The position numbers and the translations under genes were made by a program. A DNA stretch of 64,000 bases from Anomaloglossus baeobatrachus (lineage: Eukaryota; Chordata; Amphibia; Anura; Aromobatidae): NCBI RefSeq assembly GCF_048569485.1, contig NW_027445248.1, positions 1-64,000 of the forward strand. Direction: 5' to 3'. Shown one piece after another: positions 55,722 through 64,000 of the stretch (positions are counted from its first letter, which is position 1; every line of letters starts with the position of its first letter). A model generated the notes under the pieces. That model saw only the letters and a program-made list of their open reading frames with translations. It did no database searches and was not told the origin of the DNA.

Positions 55722-55943
55722 TTATATGTGAACCCTCACTTTTGACAAATATCTATGTTTATCTCTCATTTTGTCTTGGATTATGTCTATATGCAAGTGA
55801 CCTAATTAGTCACTATATTTATATTGTACACTGGTGGTGTGATTTTTTATATCTAAATAAAGATTGTTAATTGGGAATAACTGAATTAATTACTGCCTAA
55901 ATAATATTCCCGGGACCTGGGTCCAATTCACTAAGATTACTTA

Positions 55944-57761
55944 CCGTATTTTTCGGACTATAAGACGCACCTGACCATAAGACGCACCCTGGTTTTAGAG
56001 GAGGAAAATAGGAAAATAAAATTTTAACCAAAAAATATGGTCATGACACACTGTTATGGGGCGAGGATCTGCTGCTGACACTGTTATGGGGGTAATGTCC
56101 CCAAATTCTCTACTAAGGTACCCCATTCTGATAAGGATCCTCCTGCCTTGTATATGATCCTGCTCATATACCCCCCATCCTGCTAATAATATACCCCCCA
56201 TCCATCCTGCTCATGATATACCCCCATCCATCCTGCTCATGATATGCCCCCATCCATCCTGCTCATGAAATGCCCCCATCCGTCCTGCTCATGATATGCC
56301 CCCATCCATCATGCTCATGAAATGCCCCCATCCATCCTGCTCATGATATGCCCCCATCCATCCTGCTCGTGATATGCCCCCATCCATCCTGCTCGTGATA
56401 TGCCCCCATCCATCCTGCTCGTGATATGCCCCCATCCATCCTGCTCATGATATGCCCCCATCCATCCTGCTCATGATATGCCCCCATCCATCATGCTCAA
56501 GATATGCCCCCATCCATCCTGCTCATGAAATGCCCCCATCCATCCTGCTCATGATATGCCCCCATCCATCCTGCTCATGAAATGCCCCCATCCATCCTGC
56601 TCATGAAATGCCCCCATCCATACTGCTCATGATATGCCCCCATCCATCCTGCTCATAAAATGCCCCCATCCATCCTGCTCATGAAATGCCCCCATCCATC
56701 CTGCTCAAGATATGCCCCCATCCATCCTGCTCATGAAATGCCCCCATCCATCCTGCTCATGAAATGCCCCCATCCATCCTGCTCATGAAATGCCCCCATC
56801 CATACTGCTCATGATATGCCCCCATCCATCCTGCTCATGAAATGCCCCCATCCATCCTGCTCATGAAATGCCCCCATCCATCCTGCTCAAGATATGCCCC
56901 CATCCATCCTGCTCATGAAATGCCCCCATCCATCCTGCTCATGAAATGCCCCCATCCATCCTGCTCATGAAATGCCCCCATCCATCCTGCTCATGAAATG
57001 TCCCCATCCATCCTGCTCATGAAATGCCCCCATCCATCCTGCTCATGAAATGCCCCCATCCTGGTAAATGGCGTGTATCCTGTGGCACAGGAAAAAAAAA
57101 ATAAACGTTTATACTTACCCTTCCTCACTCCCTGAAGCACCGATCTCTGTCTCAGCTGCAGCGCCGCTGTGTGGAGCCGTCATCGGTGTCTGCAGCATCG
57201 CGTCTTCTTGTCTGTGCCGGCGGTAAGCTGATCGATTCTGGTGGATACTAGCGGCGCGCACAGCGATGACGTCATCGCGGTGCGCGCCGCTAGTGTCCAG
57301 ATCAGCTGACCGCCGGCACAGACAGGAAGACGCGATGCTGCAGGGGGGCGGCTCCACACACGGTGACGGGTGACTACACTGACTCACTGCACCCCGCGCT
57401 GATAATGATGCACGGGGGGCAGTGAATACAGCCGCACATGATCACTCCAGGCTGTAGTTGCCAGGGGTGATCACGGCCGGCTGCTAATTATGCACGCACA
57501 CCCCCCCCCGCCTATCACCCCGCCCACCTGTCAGCGCCGGTTTCGCTGAGAGATGATGGGCGGGAGGATGGGCGTGCATATGTAATGAGCGGGCCCACGT
57601 GGTCACGGCAGGCTGTTACAGCCTGCTCGTGCCGCCGATGACCCGCTGCACCGCGGCACCCTCATTCCCCGCAGCCTTATAGTCAGACCATAAGACGCAC
57701 CCCCCACTTTCCCCCAACATTTGGGGGGAAAAAAGTGCGTCTTATGGTCCGAAAAATACGG
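55944..57761. mobile_element. TA-flanked TIR element with CCGTATTTTTCGG ends
   Basis: Ends CCGTATTTTTCGGACTATAA and (inverted) CCGTATTTTTCGGACCATAA, bounded by TA. Sub-terminal GACGCACC motifs are repeated. The interior includes a 26-bp minisatellite (56170-57065) and a GC-rich palindromic portion (57180-57330, GCCGGCGGT...ACCGCCGGC). No transposase. The superfamily was not settled. Confidence 0.7.
56170..57065. repeat. 26-bp minisatellite, about 34 copies
   Basis: Unit TGCTCATGATATGCCCCCAT plus CCATCC, with frequent A/T and CATG/CAAG/CGTG variants. Inside the 55944-57761 element. Confidence 0.95.
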
Positions 57762-57772
57762 TAAACCAAGTT

Positions 57773-58086
57773 ACTCTTATATCACAGCGAATTTTCCCAT
57801 ATGGAATAAGTGAAATGCAGACAATTTGTTCCACAGCCCAAAAATATTTACTGTATTTATACAAACTTATTACAGTAATATAAAATAATGTACTATATTC
57901 ATATAAAATTATTACAAAAAGCTGTACAGTACAATAATATAAAACAAATGAAACTGCACATTAGCTTACAATAGATGTGCGGGACGTACACTACAGAGAA
58001 AAAATGGTGTATAAATATGACAACTTTTATTCTAGCACAATTCCCTCCCCCCCCCCCCAAAAAAAAAAACAAAACACACCCCAAAT
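57773..58086. repeat. Interrupted repeat, right piece; AT-rich
   Basis: Continuation of the repeat broken at 50056, followed by AT-rich DNA with C and A homopolymer runs near 58050. Nothing coding recognised. Confidence 0.45.
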
Positions 58087-58760
58087 CTATTTTGCCTTTT
58101 TATTTTATAGTGTGAAGTGAAATACCCTCATCAATGTTGGAGTCATGTCTTCATTTAAGAGTTCATAAAATTCTCTTGTTGGACCGTCAGGACCTGGCAC
58201 TTTATTATGTATCAATATTCCACTCGTCTGGTCTACATCTTCCTTTCTTATTAGTATATTTAAAAATTCCCTATCTGCATCTTCAATAGAAGGTAAGTTT
58301 AACGTATCGAGAAGCTTGCTCCCTTCATTCTCATCGGCCGTCCCTTATTTGTATAATATTGAATAATATTTTTGTAAAATATCATTCATTTTTTCGGAGT
58401 TGTTATCAATGTTCCCTTCTGTGTCTTTTAATGACTCAATAAAAGACCAAAGTCTTCTGCCTTTTTCCCATATTCGCTAGAAATGTCCCTTCTTTGTTTT
58501 GAAATTTAAAAAATTCTGCTTCTTTTCAAAGGCAAAGGCCCTTTTATTGTTTCTAATCTTTCTAGCCAAATATCAAATTCTGACTTTGCCGTTACCCAAA
58601 TATTTTCGTTATTGATTGTTGCCTTCTCTAAACAGTTCTTATATGCCAATCTAACCTTCTTACTCGATCATTATAAGCCCACAAGGTGTTTTATGCCGAT
58701 TGCACATCCCACAATTCTTAATTCCATTATGTTTTACACTATTTCCTAAGAAGCACATAA
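58087..58760 (-). pseudogene. LINE ORF2 fragment (L1/Tx1-like)
   Basis: On the minus strand the left part reads PGPDGPTREFYELLNEDMTP, the conserved start of the L1-type polymerase domain, preceded by ILIRKEDVDQTSGILIHNKV. Further upstream pieces (around 58440-58700) look like the region before the polymerase. Frames are broken. It ends abruptly near 58087, so the copy is partial. It is separate from the 36600-47000 L1. Confidence 0.7.
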
Positions 58761-59081
58761 AGGGTTAAACTTCCTGAAAGCAGTTTTGTATACTTTTCTG
58801 GCATGCTATTATTAAAATTACATTCCTTCAGGAGAATTTCCAATATAAAAGGCCCTTCAAAGTCACTTCAAAACCGAATTGGTCCCTAAAAGAATAAGTT
58901 TTGCAAATTATCCTAAAATAATAAAAACTCTCTCCTAAACTTTTAACCCTTCTGACAAAGTAAAGTATTATGCTGACATAAGGTAAATGGTGGCTAATAG
59001 GTTTACAGGTATAACAAAAGTTGGAAAATATATTTTTTTTTATCAAATTTCCATAAATAAAAAAAAATATATTGATTTAAA
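58761..59081. other. AT-rich 3' flank of the zinc-finger exon
   Basis: No repeat or gene recognised. It would form the downstream region of the zinc-finger gene. Confidence 0.4.
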
Positions 59082-59087
59082 TTTATT
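59082..59087 (-). promoter_or_regulatory. Candidate poly(A) signal of the zinc-finger gene
   Basis: TTTATT on the plus strand, AATAAA on the minus, about 160 bp beyond the stop codon at 59244-59246. A suitable position for the 3' end of the last exon; not proven. Confidence 0.4.
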
Positions 59088-59155
59088 ACTAACATAAAGT
59101 ACAAAGTGTCAGGTGAAAAAAAAACATTTTCAGTTGACTAAAAATAAAAGTGGCT

Positions 59156-59243
59156 TCATCGTAGTGTGAGTTCTCTGTTGTTTAACAAGCTGTGATTTCT
59201 TAGTAAAACGTTGCCCACATTCTGAACAGGAAAATGGTTTCTC
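59156..59243 (-). pseudogene. Lost last finger behind the TGA
   Basis: In phase with the exon, after the TGA, the sequence reads [19 protein letters not shown] and VKQQRTHT. It has both cysteines and the last histidine but Gln in place of the first histidine. This suggests a former 17th canonical finger that has decayed since a G-to-T change in the linker made the stop. Confidence 0.6.
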
Positions 59244-60838
59244 TCATGTGTGAAGCCTCTCATGTCTAACAAGATGAGATTTCGTAGTAAACAATTTTCC
59301 ACATTCTGAGCATGAAAATAGCTTCTCTCCTGTGTGAATTCTCTGATGTGTAACAAGAGTTGATTTTTCTTTAAAACATTTCCCACATTCAAAACATGAA
59401 AATGACTTATTGTCTATGTGAATTAACTGATGTCTAGTAAGACCAGATTTTTCAATAAAACATTTCCCACATTTTGAACATGAAAATGGCTTCTCTCCTG
59501 TGTGAATACGCACATGACTATTAAGATTTGATTTACATTTAAAACATTTCCCACATTCTGAGCATGAAAATGGCTTCTCTCCTGTGTGAATACGAACATG
59601 ACTAATAAGATTTGATTTACATTTAAAACATTTGCCACATTCTGAGCATGAAAATGGTTTTTTATCTGAGTGAACTCGCTCATGTTTAACAAGAATTGCT
59701 TTATTTGTAAAACATTTTCCACATTCTGAACATAAAAATGGCTTCTCTCCTGTGTGAATTCTTTGATGTGTAACAAGATTACATTTCTGAGTAAAACCTT
59801 GCTCACATTCTGAACATGAAAATGGCTTTTCTCCTGTGTGAGTTCTCTGATGTTTAACAAGATTTGTTTTTTCTGTAAAACATTTCCCACATTCTGAGCA
59901 TGAAAATGGCCTCTCTCCTGTGTGAACATGCTTATGTTTAACAAGAGTTGCTTTTTCTGTAAAACATTTCCCACATTCTGAACATAAAAATGGCTTCTCT
60001 CCTGTGTGACTTCTTTGATGTGTAACAAGTTCAAATTTACTATTAAAATCTTGCTCACATTCTGAACATGAAAATGGCTTCTCTCCTGTGTGAATTCTTT
60101 GATGTGTAACAAGATTAAATTTGTTAGTAAAACTTTGCTCACATTCTGAACATGAAAATGGCTTCCCTCCTCTGTGAGTTCTCTGATGTGCAACAAGATT
60201 TGATTCATAAATAAAACATTTCCCACATTCTGAACATGAAAATGGCTTTTCTCCTGTGTGAATTTTCTTATGTTTAGCAAGATAAAATTTCTTAGTAAAT
60301 CTTTTCTCACATTCTGAACATGAAAATGGCTTCACCCCTGTGTGACTTCTCTCATGTGTAATGAGGCTTAATTTATAAGCAAAACATTTGCCACATTCTG
60401 AACATGAAAATGGCTTCTCCCCTGTGTGATTTCTCTCATGTGTAACGAGGCTTGATTTATAAGCAAAACATTTGCCACATTCTGAACATGAAAATGGCTT
60501 CTCCCCTGTGTGATTTCTCTCATGTGTAACGAGGCTTGATTTATAAGCAAAACATTTGCCACATTCTGAACATGAAAATGGCTTCTTTTCAGTGTGTGAT
60601 CTCACAGGGACAACAAAATTTGATTTCTGACCAAAACGTTTCCCATATTCTGAGGAAGAAAATGGCTGCTTCCTAGAGGACTCACTTTGATCTTCCACAC
60701 TTCTTCTGTGACTTCTATTTTGCTTAATCTGTGATGAGTGTATGCCATGATCTTCATATGTATCTTGTGTGAGCTTATAATCTTCTGCTTTAAAGTCTGG
60801 AGATATCAGATGTCCTTCAGAGTTGCTGGTACAGTCAT
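59244..60838 (-). CDS. C2H2 zinc-finger protein, terminal exon
   Basis: A single open stretch of about 530 codons. It begins right after a splice acceptor (TTTATTCTTGACAG, intron side), in the phase that gives an Asp-Asp-Cys-Thr start, then SEGHLISPDFKAEDYKLTQD, as in frog multi-finger genes whose last exon holds all the fingers. About 60 residues of linker are followed by one degenerate finger (first Cys changed to Ser, second to Tyr) and then 16 canonical C2H2 fingers of the FSCSECGKCF...H...H type joined by TGEKP-like linkers. Fingers 2 and 3, and 13 and 14, are near-duplicates. The stop is a TGA at 59244-59246 inside a linker (HT-stop-EKP, where GGA would be Gly), so a further finger-like frame continues in phase behind it. 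The protein should act in the nucleus as a DNA-binding regulator. Upstream exons (KRAB-like or others) were not seen within the window. Confidence 0.88.
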
Positions 60839-60845
60839 CTGTCAA

Positions 60846-61028
60846 GAATAAAACTTATTTTTGAGCAAAATAAATATAATTTTTAGGTTTATCTAAATAT
60901 TAAAATTAAAAATGTAAGAAAAGTAAAAGTTTAAAAATTCCACACAAATTGTAAGGTATGTTGCAATGTTCAATGAATAACTGATTTATATGATGTGATG
61001 ATACCACAAAGAATTCATTTTACTAATA
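60846..61028. other. Intron start region of the zinc-finger gene, AT-rich
   Basis: The minus-strand intron upstream of the terminal exon begins here (going up in coordinate). No branch point was assigned. Nothing else seen. Confidence 0.4.
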
Positions 61029-62228
61029 CCGTGTTTCCCCGAAAATAAGACATCCCCAGAAAATAAGACATCCCAGGAGTTTTCAGGGAAGCTTTAATAT
61101 AAGATATCCCCTGAAAATAAGACATAGCTGCGGTCAATAATGAAGTGTCATGCAGCGGTGAAAGAGTTAAAGACACTGCAGGACACTTCATTATAGGCAG
61201 CAGGCACCCCCAGATGAGAGAAGACAGAAGAAAGAAGACCCCCAATCATACTTACCAGACGCCGACCAGGAGCAGGTGAGCGCATCAAGGTCCTGCAGAA
61301 CTCACACACACACACATAAGAACAGACACACACACATCAGATCACACTCACTCTCACACATACCTCACACACACATCAGATCGCATCCACACACTCACAA
61401 CATCCAGTGATATCGCTTGCTTCTCGGCGGCAATACTGTGCGTGCAGTGACCTTCCAGGACCTGCCGGAGGTTCACATGGCTGGAAGCATGTGGTATCTC
61501 CGGATGTTGTGAGTGTGTGAGTGCGTATGTGCGATATCGTCAGTGTGTGTGAGTGTATGCGATCCGATGTGTGCGTGTATGCTGTCTGATGTGTGAGTGT
61601 GTTCTGATGTGTGAGTGTGTGTGTATGCGATTGGATCTGTGAGTGTCGGCAGAAGGCAGAGGAGCATGGCGTGCAGCACAGCTGCTGGGACCGCCCACCG
61701 GAGGGCACAGGGAGAAGTGAGAGGTGTGTGTGTATACTGTCTGATGTGTGTGAACGTAAGCAATCGGATCTGTGAGTGTCGGCAGGAGGCAGAGGAGCAC
61801 AGCTGCTGGGACCGTGGGGTGGGTGGGAAGAAGTGGGGTGGGTGGGTGTGTGTTTGTGTGTGAGTGAGTGTGATCTGATGTGTGTGTGTGTGTGTGTGTG
61901 TGTGTGAGATCTGATGCCAGCCAGACGCAGGGGAGCACAGTTGCAGGGAGATCACAGGGAGAAGTGTGTGTGTGTGTGTGTGTGTGTGAGATCTGATGTC
62001 AGCCAGACGCAGGGGAGGCGTGCAGCACACCTTCTGGGAGATCACAGAAGGATCTGGGAGCCATACAGACGCCCTGGGCTGGTAAGTATGACAATCCCTG
62101 GATGGGGGGGGTCTGCTTTTTGTGGGGGGTCTCCTCGAGAATAAGACACCCCCTGAAAATAAGACATAGTGCTTTTTTAAGAGCAAAAAAAAAATATAAG
62201 ACAGTGTCTTATTTTCGGGGAAACAGGG
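61029..62228. mobile_element. TA-flanked TIR element with CCGTGTTTCCCCG ends
   Basis: Left CCGTGTTTCCCCGAAAATAA, right TTATTTTCGGGGAAACAGGG, bounded by TA at 61027-61028 and 62229-62230. Sub-terminal repeats of GAAAATAAGACAT. The interior is CA/GT-rich and contains a duplicated block of about 150 bp (GCAGCACAGCTGCTGGGACC near 61675 and a copy near 61795). It lies in the presumed intron of the zinc-finger gene. Confidence 0.7.
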
Positions 62229-62230
62229 TA

Positions 62231-62699
62231 TGTTAATTCCCGATTTTTACCCAGTACAAACATCAAAGAATAAAACATTTGTCACTGATCCTATATTTTA
62301 CTCTAGCATAAAAATCATCATTATCAGCAGCGCATCCGTTCTTTAAATAGTAAATGTTCTGCAATAATAAAAAATGCATGAGAGAATGAAAACAAGCCAT
62401 CATTGCTACATGAAAATGAAAGCTAACAAGCCCCAGTACCCTAGGATAGGTCATTCCATTTACTGCTATGGTACCATTTTTACCCCTCCTCTATTTAGTG
62501 ATAGACTTCACTATGTGGGTGTTTTACCTTTTAATAATGGGTTTCTCTCACTAATTTTACATTTATTTTCCACACCGACATGTTCCTAATACTCCTATGT
62601 GTGGTTTTATCCCACTGCATACATGTACTGTATCCATCTTCACTAGTGTCTAGAGACAAAATTCTCACTACACCTGTAGATGAATTCTCAGAGAGGTGT
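62231..62699. other. AT-rich, no gene recognised
   Basis: Sequence upstream (in gene orientation) of the zinc-finger exon. Small open frames without recognisable domains. Confidence 0.35.
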
Positions 62700-63550
62700 A
62701 ATATCCAAAATTTGATCACTTGAGGGGGTTTCTTCTGTTCTTACACTTAGGGGCTCTGCAAATGGAAACCTCATACTATTCTAGGAAAATCTGTGCTCCA
62801 AAAATCTAATAGTTCTCCTTCCCTCTCGAGACCTATGGTGCAGCCAAATAGTACTGTACATTCACATATGGGGTATTACCACATTTAGGAGAAATTGTGT
62901 AACACATTATTTGGCCTTTTTTTAATCTATTCGCATTTTGAAAATTGGAAATCTGGAGTTAAAACAACATTTTAGTGGTAAAAATGTAATTGTTTTTTTC
63001 TTCATAGCTCAATAGTACAAAATTTTGTGACACACTTGTAGGGTCAATAGGCTCATTGCATCCCTGGATGAATTCATTGAAGGGTGCAGTTTATAAAATG
63101 GGGGTCACTTGGGGGGATTTCCGCTGTTCTGGCACCTCAGGGGCTCTGCCAATGTGACATGGCACCCACAAATCATTCCAACTAAATCTGCATTATGATA
63201 TGGCGCTCTTTCCCTTCTTCACATTGCACTGTGCCTTAAAAGTAGTTTTCCACCACATATGGGGTATTGGGTTTCTTAGGAGAAATTGCACAAAAAATTG
63301 TATGGTTTATCATTTCATGTTACCCTAGTGAATTTGAAAAATTTGGTATTAAAAAAACACTTTTATGGTTAAAAATGTATTTTTTCATTTTCTTCACTCA
63401 ACGTTATAAAATTCTGTGAAGCACCTGGGGATTCAAGGTGCTCATCAACTATCTAGATACATTCCTTGAGGAGTCTATTTTCAAAATGGGGTAATTTGTG
63501 GGGGAGCTCCACTATTTAGGCACATCAGGGGCTCTACAAACGCGACATGG
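62700..63550. repeat. Tandem interspersed repeat, units of about 390 bp
   Basis: The phrase CACTTGAGGGGG...CTTAGGGGCTCTGC at 62717 recurs in diverged form at 63109 and 63494. The segment CACATATGGGGTATT recurs at 62865 and 63257. Two full units and part of a third. A known style of amphibian dispersed repeat; family not named. Confidence 0.6.
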
Positions 63551-64000
63551 CGTCTGCTATCTATGGGTACTGCTCCACTTGCGATTTTCATGGACAAGTG
63601 CAATCCGATAAAACATTGGATTGCACGCACACCAGTGCAAAACTATGGGGCAGCGTCCATCTGCGATTGATTTCTCATGCCACAGCGGCATGCTGCATTT
63701 GGCAGCGAGTCTCGGCTCACGCACCCACATATGAGACTATAGGAGCGTAAGAAACATTGCACTGTACTCGTATGTCATGCGACTGCAGTACAATATACGC
63801 AGAGACAGGCAGCGGAGGAGATGGGGAGAAAGTGCTCCCTCCCTCTTCTCCGGAGCTGTGATACAATCGCAAGATCGCATCACAGTCACATGACCCTCGG
63901 CTGACGCTTGCAGCAGAGGGTCATTAGCATATCACTTCCGATGCTCTCGCATCGGAAGCTGTACGCATGTAGAACAGTACTCTATTCCAGACAATTTTAT
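63551..64000. mobile_element. Partial MITE at the window edge
   Basis: Inverted-repeat-rich sequence with CCGATGCTCTCGCATCGG at 63938-63955 and GCAATCCGATAAAACATTGG...ATTGC hairpins. It continues beyond 64000, so its ends are not defined. Confidence 0.4.

Larger units (their letters stand above)
50057..55939. mobile_element. Retro-like insertion with inverted 150-bp segments
   Basis: A 13-bp direct repeat CTTAAACCAAGTT lies at 50044-50056; its other copy is itself split (55940-55943 plus 57764-57772) by the TIR element 55944-57761. Inside, 50057-50211 and about 55748-55893 are inverted copies (CAATCTTTATTTAGATAT, CCACCAGTGTACAATATAAA). Between them are the 4.8-kb T2 element and a Harbinger-type MITE. 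TSD length suggests target-primed insertion; the element type is not identified. Confidence 0.5.

Noticed and set aside
60846-64000. Upstream KRAB-type exon of the zinc-finger gene
   Set aside because: Minus-strand frames were scanned by eye and none resembles a KRAB box or a leader exon; the region is mostly repeats.

Overview
The window is repeat-dense vertebrate DNA, most likely from an anuran amphibian (frog or toad). The evidence is a DIRS retroelement, TTAA-flanked MITEs with TTAAAGGG termini of the kind described as the T2/Kolobok group in Xenopus, a Sleeping-Beauty-like Tc1 copy, L1- and L2-type LINEs, many TTA/TAA-flanked Harbinger-type MITEs, and one frog-style C2H2 zinc-finger terminal exon. 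That exon (59244-60838, minus) is the only clear host coding sequence. No tRNA, rRNA, operon or CRISPR array was seen.

Layout. 1-5322: DIRS retroelement, minus strand, running off the left edge. 5324-10334: an interspersed repeat split by a hAT-like element (5600-10242, 8-bp TSD), which holds a Tc1 (5665-9951), which holds a T2 MITE, two Harbinger-type MITEs and an L2 fragment. 11340-12530: C/T-rich minisatellite. 12607-36054: a 23.4-kb foldback DNA transposon. 36440-36568: hAT end. 36600-47000: an old L1 on the minus strand carrying eight direct insertions, several of which restore the L1 reading frame when their target duplications are taken into account. 47100-50000: more MITEs, an interspersed repeat and a short retroinsertion. 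50057-55939: a retro-like insertion holding a 4.8-kb T2-type element full of minisatellites. 55944-57761 and 61029-62228: two TA-flanked TIR elements. 58087-58760: LINE fragment. 59244-60838: zinc-finger exon. 62700-64000: tandem interspersed repeat and a partial MITE.

Main discovery. The two large 146-bp satellite arrays (12759-16790 forward, 32528-35893 inverted) are not independent satellites. Their outer edges carry the same diverged terminal unit, identical over at least 180 bp, ending in the perfect 18-bp terminus ACCAACCCCGAGTTAGCC, and both ends abut the same 9-bp direct repeat GTCTTTCTC (12598-12606 and 36055-36063). The arrays are therefore the long terminal inverted repeats of one element. 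Between them, on the minus strand, lies a Mutator-like (MULE) transposase with a recognisable D...D...CxH...E layout, followed by a ubiquitin-protease-like Cys/His/Asp domain (23183-26760). A 9-bp TSD, satellite-built foldback arms and a MULE transposase together match the FB-NOF (Foldback) architecture known from Drosophila, here in a vertebrate and at unusual size. The transposase has two in-frame stops and about two frame changes, so this copy is probably not autonomous, although its arms look young or recently homogenised.

The other theme is tandem-repeat growth inside mobile elements. At least seven minisatellites (21, 26, 41, 50, 51 and 146 bp, plus a GT-rich variable unit) lie within TIR-bounded or retro-inserted segments. 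Functional statements rest on motif recognition by eye; no database search was run.
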